Positions 37,760-46,277 of a DNA stretch of 64,000 nucleotides are shown here, piece after piece (within the stretch, counting starts at the first letter, position 1; each line of letters begins with the position of its first letter). The position numbers and the translations under genes were made by a program. The DNA comes from [Pseudomonas] carboxydohydrogena (lineage in GTDB: Bacteria; Pseudomonadota; Alphaproteobacteria; Rhizobiales; Xanthobacteraceae): NCBI RefSeq assembly GCF_029030725.1, contig NZ_CP113162.1:1920501-1984500 (forward strand), read 5' to 3'. The notes under the pieces are model-generated. The model was not told where the DNA came from. It ran no database searches and worked only from the letters and a program-made list of their open reading frames with translations.

Positions 37760-38409
37760 CCAAGCGCCGCGTCGCCATTCTGATTTCCGGCCGGGGCTCC
37801 AACATGGCGGCCCTGATCCAGGCGGCCAAGGCTCCGAACTTTCCCGCCGAAATCGTGCTGGTGATGTCGAACATCGCGGGCGCGGGCGGGCTTGAGACCG
37901 CACGCGACGCCAGTATCGAGACTGTGACTATAGAGAGCAAACCGTTCGGGAAAGATCGCGAGGCCTTCGAGCGCGCGATGCAGGACGAACTCGCCAGGCA
38001 CAACATCGATCTCGTCTGCCTCGCCGGATTCCTGCGCCTGCTGACGCCGTGGTTCGTCCAGCAATGGGACGGACGGATGATCAACATCCACCCTGCCCTC
38101 CTGCCGTCCTATCGCGGCCTGCACACCCACGAGCGCGCGCTCGCGGACGGTGTGAAGATCCACGGCGCGACCGTGCATTTCGTCATCCCCGATGTCGATG
38201 CCGGGCCGATCATCGTGCAAGGCGCGGTCACGGTGCATGACAACGACACGCCGGATTCCCTTGGCGCGCGCGTGCTCCAGATCGAGCATCGCATCTACCC
38301 GCAGGCGCTGCGCATGGTGGCGAGCGGTCAGATTTCTGTCGATGGCGGAATCTGCAAAAGCATCAGCGCGACGGCGACCGAGAAGACGCTGATTTCGCCC
38401 GCGTTCTGA
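37756..38409 (+). CDS. purN: Phosphoribosylglycinamide formyltransferase
   Basis: A 217-residue GAR transformylase using 10-formyl-THF, the third step of purine synthesis. The N-terminal [12 protein letters not shown] binds phosphate, and the active-site Asn-His-Asp set is visible in [13 protein letters not shown] and in [10 protein letters not shown]. It starts within the purM stop (ATGA). Confidence 0.97.
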   Translation: MTKRRVAILISGRGSNMAALIQAAKAPNFPAEIVLVMSNIAGAGGLETARDASIETVTIESKPFGKDREAFERAMQDELARHNIDLVCLAGFLRLLTPWFVQQWDGRMINIHPALLPSYRGLHTHERALADGVKIHGATVHFVIPDVDAGPIIVQGAVTVHDNDTPDSLGARVLQIEHRIYPQALRMVASGQISVDGGICKSISATATEKTLISPAF

Positions 38410-38542
38410 CGCTCCAAAACTGTGGCGCATTGACCACAAAGTCCTTCAATAGCTCCTTGCCGCGATTGCGGCGCGTTGAGGCCGCGCGTCGTTCCATGCG
38501 ATCATTCCGGCCATATATCGTATCTCCGGTAGCGCCCGCCGC

Positions 38543-39607
38543 ATGAACGCATTTGAATCCGCCGCAAAACGCACCTGCTCCGTGGCTGCACTCGCCTGCG
38601 CGGCGGCCACGCTGCCTTCCGTTGCCCATGCGCAAATCGCTCCGTCACCGGCGCCGCTTTACACCATGGGTTCGGCAAGCGCGGCGCAGCTCGATCTCGG
38701 CAGCAACTTCCTGCAACGGCTGGGCCGCGCGGCCGCGACCGGATACGCCGCGCGCGACAACAGCGCGGGCGGCGGCGCGTCGTCCGATTTCGCCGAGCCG
38801 GTCTATCGAAGCTGGTTCGAAGGCTACGGCACCTCGGCGCGTACCGGCGCGCAAGCGGGATTTCCCGGCGACAAGCGCTCGACCGGCGGCGGCGTCGCGG
38901 GCATCGGCATGACGGTCGCGCCGGGATTCAATCTCGGCTTCGCGATCGACCAGAGCCGCACCAGCATCGACGTGCCGCTCGCCTTGCAATCCGCGAAGCT
39001 CGACCTGACCCAACTCGGCGTCAACGCCTCCTATGTCAACGGACCGTGGACCGTCGCCTTCGCCGCCGTGCACGGCTTCGCATCCATCGATGCGAAACGG
39101 CAGACGGCCGGCGGCTTCGCGATGTCAAACTATCGCGGCGCCATCGACGGCGCGCTGGGTGAACTGAGCTACTACCAGGCGCTCGGCCGCAGCCGCATCG
39201 TGCCGAAGGTCGCGCTCGAATATGTCGTCGCCAACACAAACGCCTTCAGCGAAACCGGTGGCTTCGAGCCGGTGAATGTCGGCGAGTCGAATGCGCAGCG
39301 CGCCCGCGTGATGGCGGGCGCTGAGGCCGGTCATTACTGGATCGTGGGCCAGCAGGTCGTCGACGTGTCGGGCTATGGCAAGTTCGTCGACAACTTCTCG
39401 CAAACGGGCTCGCCCGTGCTGGTCAGCCTCGGCTCCAGCAGCATTCTCATGCAGGGCATCCGCGAAAGCCGGTATGGCGCAGACGCCGGCGCCGGCCTGT
39501 CATGGAGCATGAACAGGTCGGCGCGGCTTTATGCGAATTACGACGGGAAGTTCCGTGACGGCTTCCACTCTCACCAGGGCACGCTGGGCCTCGAGTTTAA
39601 GTGGTAG
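38543..39607 (+). CDS. Autotransporter-type outer-membrane beta-barrel protein without passenger
   Basis: A 354-residue exported protein. The signal peptide (cleavage after AHA) is followed by a short Pro-rich segment and then a region of alternating beta strands about 270 residues long, ending in a terminal aromatic residue (GLEFKW), as expected for a C-terminal autotransporter barrel recognised by BamA. There is no room for a passenger domain. It may act alone as a barrel or adhesin-like surface protein. Its 3' end overlaps the convergent terC gene by 11 bp. Confidence 0.75.
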   Translation: MNAFESAAKRTCSVAALACAAATLPSVAHAQIAPSPAPLYTMGSASAAQLDLGSNFLQRLGRAAATGYAARDNSAGGGASSDFAEPVYRSWFEGYGTSARTGAQAGFPGDKRSTGGGVAGIGMTVAPGFNLGFAIDQSRTSIDVPLALQSAKLDLTQLGVNASYVNGPWTVAFAAVHGFASIDAKRQTAGGFAMSNYRGAIDGALGELSYYQALGRSRIVPKVALEYVVANTNAFSETGGFEPVNVGESNAQRARVMAGAEAGHYWIVGQQVVDVSGYGKFVDNFSQTGSPVLVSLGSSSILMQGIRESRYGADAGAGLSWSMNRSARLYANYDGKFRDGFHSHQGTLGLEFKW

Positions 39608-40433
39608 CCTCCGCGGGCACGGCGGCATGCTCTGAAAGAGCACGCTTGCGCCATATCGAGCCCACGATCAGCACGATCGCCACACCAAGAAGGCCAAGAA
39701 CAAGCTCGCCCAAATTGGTGCCGGCCTGCATATGGCTCGGCAGGCTGAAGACCGACGACGTCGGGTCGATATTCAGCGAGATCTGACCGTCGAGCACGCG
39801 CTGGAGGTACGGATGCACACCCGGGTCGGTCGCGATCACTTCGCCGGCAACCCAGCCCAGCAGCGCGGCACCGAGCCAGACCAGCGCAGGCACGCGGTCG
39901 AGCAGCGCCATGATGAGAGCCGCACCGGCGATGATCATCGGAATGCTGATCAACAGACCCAGCACCAGCAGAACTACGCTGCCGTTCGCGGCGGCGGCGA
40001 CAGCGATGACGTTGTCGAGACTCATGATGATGTCGGCGACGGCGACGATCTTGACGGCCGCCCACAGATGCTGCGCCGCCTGCACATTATCTTCTTCGTG
40101 CTTCTCGGGGACCAGCAGCTTCGCCGCGATGACGAGCAGCGCAATGCCGCCGACCAGCTTGAGATAAGGCAGTGCCAGCAGCGAGGCGACGATGAAGGTG
40201 AAGATGATACGCAAAAATACCGCGACACCCGCGCCGAGAACCATGCCCCACATCCGCTGACGCGGCTCGAGGCTGCGGCAAGCCAGCGCGATGACGAGCG
40301 CGTTGTCGCCTGAGAGCAGGATGTTGATCCAGATGATCTTGGTCAGCGCCACCCAGAACTGCGGGTGCTGAAGTTCCGTCGAAAAGCTGGTGAAGAAATC
40401 GCTGATTGCCGTGGCGCTAAATATATCCAACAT
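39597..40433 (-). CDS. TerC family integral membrane protein (copy 1)
   Basis: A 278-residue protein with about seven membrane helices. TerC landmarks are present: WINILLSGDNALVIALACR near the N terminus and ADIIMSLDNVIAVAAAANG in the middle, each with an Asp-Asn pair likely to bind a metal. TerC/Alx/YkoY proteins are implicated in manganese export and metal loading of exported enzymes; the metal here is inferred. A close paralogue lies directly upstream in the same direction. GAGA lies four bases before the start, and a set of short repeats precedes it. Confidence 0.9.
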   Translation of the reverse strand: MLDIFSATAISDFFTSFSTELQHPQFWVALTKIIWINILLSGDNALVIALACRSLEPRQRMWGMVLGAGVAVFLRIIFTFIVASLLALPYLKLVGGIALLVIAAKLLVPEKHEEDNVQAAQHLWAAVKIVAVADIIMSLDNVIAVAAAANGSVVLLVLGLLISIPMIIAGAALIMALLDRVPALVWLGAALLGWVAGEVIATDPGVHPYLQRVLDGQISLNIDPTSSVFSLPSHMQAGTNLGELVLGLLGVAIVLIVGSIWRKRALSEHAAVPAEATT

Positions 40434-40463
40434 CGTCTCTGAACTTCGCCTCCACTTGGGATC

Positions 40464-40532
40464 ATCCCTTGGTATCGCTGAGACGATACCATCCCTCGGT
40501 ACCTCTCATTGGGCACCCGTCCCTCGGTACCG
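40464..40532. repeat. Three imperfect ~27-bp tandem repeats upstream of terC copy 1
   Basis: A 13- to 14-bp core of the form (A/G)TCCCT(T/C)GGTA(T/C)C occurs at 40464, 40491 and 40519, spaced 27 and 28 bp. Part of the first unit also forms an inverted repeat (GGTATCG-N6-CGATACC, 40471-40490). The block lies 31-99 bp upstream of the terC copy 1 start codon, so it may include its operator or leader. Confidence 0.7.
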
Positions 40533-40557
40533 CAAATGATGAGTCTTGTCTGGGAGG

Positions 40558-40595
40558 CGATATGTCGCAAAGTTTTGAGACGATATGTCGCAAAG
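40558..40595. repeat. Direct repeat pair in the terC intergenic region
   Basis: CGATATGTCGCAAAG occurs exactly twice, at 40558 and 40581 (23-bp period), each preceded by a GAGA/GAGG-like pentamer. The second copy runs into the terminator hairpin of the upstream terC gene. Confidence 0.75.
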
Positions 40596-40619
40596 CCGGG
40601 GCTAGGCAGCCCCGGCTTT
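40592..40619 (-). terminator. Terminator of terC copy 2
   Basis: A perfect 12-bp stem (AAAGCCGGGGCT / AGCCCCGGCTTT) with a 4-nt loop lies 60 bp beyond the stop of terC copy 2. The A/T-rich ends of the stem can serve as a short U-tract in either direction. Confidence 0.75.
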
Positions 40620-40678
40620 GACGAATTTGAACAGAATGTCGCAGCTGATGCGCTTCGCTCCGAAGAGCGGCGCGGCGG

Positions 40679-41536
40679 TCAGGTTGCCGCAGGCGCGGTT
40701 TCCGCTTCCGTCGAGGCGGCCGCCATCTCCTCGAGCTTGCGGCGGCGCCAGATCGTTCCGATCACCAGAACGAAGACCACACCGAGCACGGCGAAGATCA
40801 GCTCATCCACCTCACCGTCGAGGCGCAGGTGCTCGACGAAGCCGAACAGCGGCGACGTCGTATCGACGTTGATGCTGATGTCGCCGTTGAGCATCGCATG
40901 CAGGCGCGGCGCGACCGCCGGGTCGGTCGCGATCACGGCGCCGCCGATCCAGCCGAGCAGAACCGCGCCAAGCCAGACGAGAATCGGCAGACGATCAAGG
41001 ATCGCCATGATGAGCGCGGCACCGGCGATGATCATCGGGATGCTGACGGCAAGGCCGACGATCAGCAAGGTGAGCTGGCCGTTCGCGGCAGCGGCCACCG
41101 CGATGACGTTGTCGAGACTCATGATGATGTCGGCGATGACGACGATGCGGACGGCGTGCCACAGGTTTGCACCCTGCGCGACATGGCCCTCGCCGTCATC
41201 CGGAACCAGCAGCTTGGCCGCGATGATGACGAGCGCCAGTCCGCCCACGAGCTTCAGGAACGGAAGCGTCATCAACTGCGCAACGATGCCGGTGAACAGG
41301 ATCAGCAGGACGACCGCGATACCCGCGCCGATCACCATGCCGAGACGGCGCTCCTTCGGCGGAAGGCCACGGCACGCCAACGCAATGACGAGCGCGTTGT
41401 CGCCCGAGAGCAGAATATTGATCCAGATGATTTTGCTCAGGCCAACCCAGAACTGAGGCTGGACAACCTCAGCCCGCATTTGAGCGAACGCATCGACAAA
41501 GGAAAATGAGCCGATTGCCTGGAATATGTCGTGCAC
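40679..41536 (-). CDS. TerC family integral membrane protein (copy 2)
   Basis: A 285-residue paralogue of the neighbouring TerC protein, with the same two motifs (WINILLSGDNALVIALACR and ADIIMSLDNVIAVAAAANG) and the same helix pattern, so the pair arose by tandem duplication. The C-terminal 25 residues differ. The start is GTG at 41536, supported by GGGGGAG five to six bases upstream. A large imperfect hairpin lies 20 bp before the ribosome site. The copies are separated by 245 bp with repeats and a terminator, suggesting separate transcripts. Confidence 0.9.
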   Translation of the reverse strand: MHDIFQAIGSFSFVDAFAQMRAEVVQPQFWVGLSKIIWINILLSGDNALVIALACRGLPPKERRLGMVIGAGIAVVLLILFTGIVAQLMTLPFLKLVGGLALVIIAAKLLVPDDGEGHVAQGANLWHAVRIVVIADIIMSLDNVIAVAAAANGQLTLLIVGLAVSIPMIIAGAALIMAILDRLPILVWLGAVLLGWIGGAVIATDPAVAPRLHAMLNGDISINVDTTSPLFGFVEHLRLDGEVDELIFAVLGVVFVLVIGTIWRRRKLEEMAAASTEAETAPAAT

Positions 41537-41557
41537 CGTGTCTCCCCCATTTTTTCT

Positions 41558-41611
41558 ACTGGTTATTATGCCGCAGGCTATTTTGCCGCAGGTGGCATAT
41601 TCAATACCAGT
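41558..41611 (-). promoter_or_regulatory. 54-nt structured element between ndk and terC copy 2
   Basis: About 19 base pairs form one imperfect hairpin. The outer stem pairs ACTGGT-T-AT with AT-ACCAGT, the middle stem TATGCC with GGCATA, and the inner stem GC-a-GGC with GCCGC around a TATTTT loop. The asymmetric bulges fall at fixed joints. It lies 22 bp upstream of the GTG start of terC copy 2 and 56 bp after the ndk stop. It may be a leader element or an ndk terminator; no U-tract follows on the minus strand. Confidence 0.45.
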
Positions 41612-41666
41612 ATTTTCGTAGGGGTCGGGCTGTCCGCGTCAAAGTGACGCGCGGCAGTTCCCTTTC

Positions 41667-42089
41667 TTACCCAACGATCTCATTGCCGGAGAAAAACTGT
41701 GCAATCTCAATGGCCGCGGTCTCCGCTGCATCGGAACCGTGGACCGAATTCTCGCCGATCGACTTGGCATGCACCTTGCGGATCGTACCTTCGGCCGCCT
41801 TCGAGGGGTCGGTTGCGCCCATGACGTCACGGTATTTCGCGATGGCGCCCTCGCCCTCGAGAACCTGCACCACGACCGGACCGGAGGTCATGAAATCGAC
41901 CAGCTCGCCGAAAAACGGGCGGGCCTTATGGACGGCGTAGAACGTCTCGGCCTGGGCGCGGGTCATGAGGATGCGCTTCTGGGCGACGATGCGCAGACCG
42001 GCCTTTTCGATGATGGCGTTGACGGCGCCCGTCAGGTTGCGCTCGGTCGCGTCGGGCTTGATGATCGAAAACGTGCGCTCGGTCGCCAT
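41667..42089 (-). CDS. ndk: Nucleoside diphosphate kinase
   Basis: A 140-residue enzyme that balances NTP and dNTP pools by transferring the gamma phosphate through a phosphohistidine. The active-site motif NSVHGSDA is present, with the family N terminus [11 protein letters not shown] and length. AGGA lies about 11 bases before the start at 42089; the frame continues 25 codons further upstream without homology. Confidence 0.97.
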   Translation of the reverse strand: MATERTFSIIKPDATERNLTGAVNAIIEKAGLRIVAQKRILMTRAQAETFYAVHKARPFFGELVDFMTSGPVVVQVLEGEGAIAKYRDVMGATDPSKAAEGTIRKVHAKSIGENSVHGSDAAETAAIEIAQFFSGNEIVG

Positions 42090-42373
42090 GAGACTTAATC
42101 CTTGATGGGATGAAAATGGAAATGTGCGGGGCTTATAGCGGCGCCCCCGCAGCGCGGCAAGCACCGGTATCTCAAGACCAAGGCTTTTCCGGCGGCCGGA
42201 ATTTCACGCGTAACATTACGCCGATTTCATCCAAATGAACCCGATCTGAAGGGGCCATCCGCACGCCATTCACGTTGACGGACATAGAGTTTTGACCTGA
42301 CGGCGCGTGAGCCGTTCACGTCGGGCCAGATCTCACCGGCGTGACGCACGCACCATGGCAAGGAGAAATGATC

Positions 42374-42688
42374 ATGTTACGCAAATTCGGTCTCGGACTG
42401 GTTGCCGCTTCTGCCCTCGTCATCGGCATGGCCGGTATGACATCCACCGCTTCTGCGCGCGGCGGACATGGTGGCCATGGCGGCGGTCATTGGCACGGCG
42501 GTGGCGGCGGTCACTGGCATGGCGGTGGCGGCTGGCACGGCGGCTGGGGTCATCGCGGATGGGGCGGCCCGCGCTTCTACGGTTATGGCGGCCCCTATTA
42601 TTACGGCGGCTATGGCGGCTGCTACGTGCGCCGGCTGGTTCCGACGCCGTGGGGTCCGCGCTGGCGGCTTATCAATCGCTGCTACTAA
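42374..42688 (+). CDS. Gly/His-rich small secreted protein
   Basis: A 104-residue protein with a signal peptide (cleavage after ASA). The mature part is made of HGG/WHGGG-type repeats followed by a Tyr/Gly stretch and a C-terminal Cys pair (GGCYVRR and NRCY). Such His-rich repeats often bind metal ions, but this is inference. AGGAG lies eight bases before the ATG at 42374, which is preferred over the ATG at 42368. A strong terminator follows. Confidence 0.75.
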   Translation: MLRKFGLGLVAASALVIGMAGMTSTASARGGHGGHGGGHWHGGGGGHWHGGGGWHGGWGHRGWGGPRFYGYGGPYYYGGYGGCYVRRLVPTPWGPRWRLINRCY

Positions 42689-42707
42689 GGCGCGACCTTT
42701 CTTTCAG

Positions 42708-42734
42708 AAAAGCCCGGCACCGCCGGGCTTTTTT
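42708..42734 (+). terminator. Strong Rho-independent terminator
   Basis: An 11-bp stem (AAAAGCCCGGC / GCCGGGCTTTT) with a 3-nt loop is followed by more T residues. It lies 20 bp after the stop of the Gly/His-rich gene. Confidence 0.9.
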
Positions 42735-42904
42735 GTGTGCGCATGAATCAGTGCGCGCCGATGGTTCCCGATTCGGGTCGTGACAAATCGATTCAATATT
42801 TACCGATTGATCACCATCATTTTCGAACGCCCGAAACATTTCTTGGCTCCCGCCATTGGTGAGATACGATCAATTTGAATGAAATGGTGGCGATGGTGAG
42901 CATC

Positions 42905-43123
42905 ATGGCAAACCTTTCGGCAAGACCGTCCTCTCATGGCGGCATCGAGATCGATCACCGCACCAGCGTCGCGGTATGCGACGGCATCGGCGAGCGGTTG
43001 CGCGATCAGATGAAGCCGAGCGCGACGTTGCCCCGCCATCTTCAGGAACTCATGAACCGCTTCCGGGAGATCGAGGATGCCCCCTCGATCGTCCCTGATG
43101 CGGGCATGGCCCGGCAGCGCTAG
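42905..43123 (+). CDS. Small cytosolic protein, unknown function
   Basis: A 72-residue frame from the ATG at 42905 (MANLSARPSSHGG), preceded by GGTGAG. Upstream in-frame starts at 42875 (TTG), 42884 and 42893 would add up to 10 residues. The C-terminal part is helical and charged (RHLQELMNRFREIED). It ends 56 bp before the ABC-F gene. I do not recognise a family. Confidence 0.5.
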   Translation: MANLSARPSSHGGIEIDHRTSVAVCDGIGERLRDQMKPSATLPRHLQELMNRFREIEDAPSIVPDAGMARQR

Positions 43124-43179
43124 TTTTTTTCGCATTCAGGCGGCTTGCGCTCGCGCGTCATTCCGGGGAGAACCCCGGC

Positions 43180-45039
43180 ATGCTTTCCATCCAGGACATC
43201 TCCATCCGCATCGCCGGGCGCGTGCTGATCGAAAACAGCACGGCCCAGATCGTGCCGGGTGCGCGCGTCGGTTTCGTCGGCCGCAACGGCGTCGGCAAAT
43301 CCACGCTGTTCCGCGCCATCCGTGGCGACCTTGCGCTGGAGAGCGGATCGATCTCCATCCCTCCGCGCTGGCGGATCGGCAGCCTCGCGCAGGAAGCGCC
43401 TGATGGACCCGAAAGCCTGATCGATGTCGTTCTGAAAGCGGACGTCGAACGCCACGCGCTATTGCAAGAGGCTGAGACCGCGCACGATCCAGCACGGATC
43501 GCCGACATCCAGACCCGGCTCGTCGATATCGAGGCCCATTCCGCGCCCGCGCGCGCCGCCGCAATCCTGAGCGGCCTCGGTTTTTCAGCCACTGACCAGT
43601 TGCGTGCCTGCCAGGAGTTCTCCGGCGGTTGGCGAATGCGCGTGGCGCTCGCCGCGACGTTGTTCGCCGCGCCCGATCTGTTGCTGCTCGACGAGCCGAC
43701 CAATTATCTCGATCTCGAAGGCACGTTGTGGCTTGAGGATCACCTCTCGAACTATCCGCGCACCGTCATCGTCATCAGCCATGACCGAGATCTGCTTGAC
43801 ACCTCGGTCGATCAGATCCTGCATCTCGATCATGGCAGGCTCACGCTTTACAAAGGCAGCTATTCGGCGTTCGAGGAGCAACGCGCCACGCGCGAGATGC
43901 TCGATGCCAAGCACGCCAAGCGGCAGGCGGACGAGCGCAAGCGGCTGCAAGATTTCGTGGACCGCTTCAAGGCCAAGGCGTCGAAAGCCAAACAGGCGCA
44001 GTCACGCGTCAAGATGCTGGAGCGGATGAAGCCGGTCACGGCGCTGGTGACGCAGGACGTGCGCGAGATCACGTTTCCCGCGCCCGAGAAGCTGCTGTCG
44101 CCGCCGATCATCGCGGTCGACGATGTCAGCGTCGGCTACGAGCCCGGCAAGCCGGTGCTGCGAAAAGTGACGCTGCGTATCGACAATGACGACCGCATCG
44201 CCCTGCTCGGCTCCAACGGCAACGGCAAATCCACGCTGGTGAAACTGCTCGCGGGCAAGCTGCCGCCGTTCTCAGGCAAGATCGTGCGCGCCGCAAACCT
44301 CTCGGTGGGCTATTTCGCGCAACACCAGACCGACGAACTCGATCTCGAAGGCTCATCCTACGATCATCTGCGACGGTTGATGCCCGATGCCACGGAGACG
44401 AAGGTGCGCGCCCGCGTCGGCGCGATCGGTTTCTCCGGCAAGGCCGGCGACACCAAGGTGAGTAATCTCTCCGGCGGCGAGAAAGCGCGACTGCTGCTCG
44501 GGCTTGCGACCTTTGCCGCACCGAACATGATCATCCTCGACGAGCCGACCAACCATCTCGATATCGACAGCCGCGCCGCGCTCGCCGAAGCGATCAACGA
44601 ATTTCCCGGCGCGATCATCATGGTCTCGCACGACCGCTATCTGATCGAGGCTTGCGCCGATCAATTGTGGGTGGTGGCGGATCGCGCCGTGAAACCGTAT
44701 GACGGCGATCTCGATGAATATCGCCGCTCCGTTCTGAGTTCGCGCGGCACGCGCGCGCCCACACAGGCGCGCACCGAGCGCGAGACGGAAAAGCCCGTGC
44801 GGAACAAGGTCGAGAAGAATTCGCTCAAACAGAAAATCTCCAGCGCGGAAGCCGAGATCGAACGCATCGGCGGCATCATTGAGAAGATCGATACCGCGCT
44901 CGCTCTGCCCGATATTTTCCAGCGCGATCCGAAGCAGGCAACCCAGCTCACCAAGGCACGCGCCGCCGCCGAAGCGGCGCTCAAAAAAGCCGAGGAAGAA
45001 TGGCTGGAGGCCAGCGCGTCCTACGAGAGCGCCGGTTAA
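43180..45039 (+). CDS. ABC-F family ATPase (Uup/YheS-like)
   Basis: A 619-residue soluble protein with two ABC domains and no membrane helices. Domain 1 has GRNGVGKST, the SGGWRMR signature and LLLDEPTNYLDLEG; domain 2 has GSNGNGKST, LSGGEKAR and ILDEPTNHLDIDS. A charged inter-domain linker (about residues 240-305) is the feature by which ABC-F proteins act on the ribosome, and a coiled-coil C terminus (about 530-615) suggests the Uup branch. It lies alone on the plus strand, convergent with the lipoprotein gene. Confidence 0.92.
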   Translation: MLSIQDISIRIAGRVLIENSTAQIVPGARVGFVGRNGVGKSTLFRAIRGDLALESGSISIPPRWRIGSLAQEAPDGPESLIDVVLKADVERHALLQEAETAHDPARIADIQTRLVDIEAHSAPARAAAILSGLGFSATDQLRACQEFSGGWRMRVALAATLFAAPDLLLLDEPTNYLDLEGTLWLEDHLSNYPRTVIVISHDRDLLDTSVDQILHLDHGRLTLYKGSYSAFEEQRATREMLDAKHAKRQADERKRLQDFVDRFKAKASKAKQAQSRVKMLERMKPVTALVTQDVREITFPAPEKLLSPPIIAVDDVSVGYEPGKPVLRKVTLRIDNDDRIALLGSNGNGKSTLVKLLAGKLPPFSGKIVRAANLSVGYFAQHQTDELDLEGSSYDHLRRLMPDATETKVRARVGAIGFSGKAGDTKVSNLSGGEKARLLLGLATFAAPNMIILDEPTNHLDIDSRAALAEAINEFPGAIIMVSHDRYLIEACADQLWVVADRAVKPYDGDLDEYRRSVLSSRGTRAPTQARTERETEKPVRNKVEKNSLKQKISSAEAEIERIGGIIEKIDTALALPDIFQRDPKQATQLTKARAAAEAALKKAEEEWLEASASYESAG

Positions 45040-45045
45040 AGCGAA

Positions 45046-45642
45046 TTACGTGCGCTTCTTCCGGGCAGGCTTGGCCGGTTTTTTCGGCGGTGGCGGCGCC
45101 TGCACCGCATCGATCGCGGACAGGCGTCCTGCGGTAAAGGTGTAGATGCCCGGACGCGGACCCTGCGTATAGGTCAGCACGGTCTGGCGCTCGCCGCGCT
45201 CATTCGCTCCGATATTGACGTTGTTGGGCGTGCCGGCGGCGCGCGCCACATCGCATTCGGTATGACCGAGCGCGATCACGCCTCCCGCAGGCAATGCCGG
45301 GGCGGCCTGCGGCGCAGCAGGGTCGCCCTGCTGCTGCGCATTGACGTCCGCCGGCAAGCCGGCAGGCGCCATGCCGGGACATGCCCCCTCCGCGGTGATC
45401 AGATCGTCCGGCGAAACCGGCTTGTCCGCATGCAGCGGCGGCGTCTCAAGCGACAGCGACTTGGTATTGAAAAGCTTTCCGGGGCGGGTGAACCATTCCT
45501 GATCCTTGATTGAGTAATCGCTCAGCGTCCCGCCGCAACCGCTCATCATCGGCGCGATGACGAGCACGGCCAGCGCCGCTTTCACGACGGATCGAGATAC
45601 AGAACAGTTCAATTCACACGACCACAAAACTGGAACCCCCAC
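45046..45642 (-). CDS. Lipoprotein with BamE/SmpA-like C-terminal segment
   Basis: Up to 198 residues. A hydrophobic stretch ends in the lipobox MSGC, so it is a predicted lipoprotein. A Pro/Ala/Gln-rich middle separates it from a C-terminal segment (ALGHTECDVARAAGTPNNVN ... YTFTAGRLSAID) that has the layout of SmpA/OmlA/BamE folds. The tail is Pro/Lys-rich. The start is uncertain: a GTG at 45642 or a TTG 10 codons later. It is downstream of holC on the same strand. Function is unknown beyond a likely envelope role. Confidence 0.65.
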   Translation of the reverse strand: MGVPVLWSCELNCSVSRSVVKAALAVLVIAPMMSGCGGTLSDYSIKDQEWFTRPGKLFNTKSLSLETPPLHADKPVSPDDLITAEGACPGMAPAGLPADVNAQQQGDPAAPQAAPALPAGGVIALGHTECDVARAAGTPNNVNIGANERGERQTVLTYTQGPRPGIYTFTAGRLSAIDAVQAPPPPKKPAKPARKKRT

Positions 45643-45776
45643 GTTCCATCATCACCCGCCTGCGGCAAATTCATCCCGCAAACGGCAATCACCCGTCCCC
45701 ACGGGCGCTTGCACCATCACTTTGCGGCACCATGGTGGCTAATCGCAAGTCTCAAAACAGAAAGCTGGACCTATCC

Positions 45777-46250
45777 TTAACCCCCGCCGCGCAAATCCTT
45801 GCGCTGCCAGCGGCCCCGCTCGTCCGCCTGCCAGTAAGTCTGCTCGAATCCCCTCGCCTTGCAATCGCTCCAGGCCGCACGCGCCGCACCAAGCGCCTCG
45901 TCGTCATCGCCATTGAAGATCAGAACGACGCGCTGGTACGCCGAACAATCCGCTGGCACCGGCGCGCCATCGACCAGAAAGCACACCGACGCATTGTTGG
46001 GATTGGCGTCGTTCACCGTCAGCACCACCGGCTGATTTGCCGCATCGGCTTCGCGCCATGTGCCGTGCGGCAGGAATGAATCGTCGCGATACGTCCACAG
46101 ATGGGAATCGAGCATGTCGGCGCGCTCCTCCGAGCCCGCCAGCACGACGACGCGCCAGCCGCGCTCGAGCGATTTCTCGAGCAGCGGCGGCAGCACGTTT
46201 TCCAGCTTCATATCCTGCAAATGATAGAACAGGACTTCCGTCATCGTCAT
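45777..46250 (-). CDS. holC: DNA polymerase III chi subunit
   Basis: A 157-residue replication protein of the clamp loader that links the holoenzyme to single-strand binding protein. The N terminus TEVLFYHLQ, the central SLERGWRVVVLAGSEERADML and the WTYRDDSFLPHG motif are typical of HolC. It is downstream of pepA (27-bp gap), an arrangement often seen in Gram-negative bacteria. Confidence 0.93.
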   Translation of the reverse strand: MTMTEVLFYHLQDMKLENVLPPLLEKSLERGWRVVVLAGSEERADMLDSHLWTYRDDSFLPHGTWREADAANQPVVLTVNDANPNNASVCFLVDGAPVPADCSAYQRVVLIFNGDDDEALGAARAAWSDCKARGFEQTYWQADERGRWQRKDLRGGG

Positions 46251-46277
46251 CGGACTCCGGCGCTGGATCGCAGGCGG

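Noticed and set aside
40434-40520. Manganese riboswitch before terC copy 1
   Set aside because: The segment contains short tandem repeats and a small inverted repeat but nothing resembling the riboswitch core.
40464-40595. CRISPR array between the terC genes
   Set aside because: Repeat cores are 13-15 bp, only two or three copies, imperfect, and spacers are too short; no cas genes.
41537-41666. Manganese (yybP-ykoY) riboswitch before terC copy 2
   Set aside because: The expected conserved core could not be found; the GGGGGAG present is the ribosome site. A hairpin is real but is reported only as a structured element.
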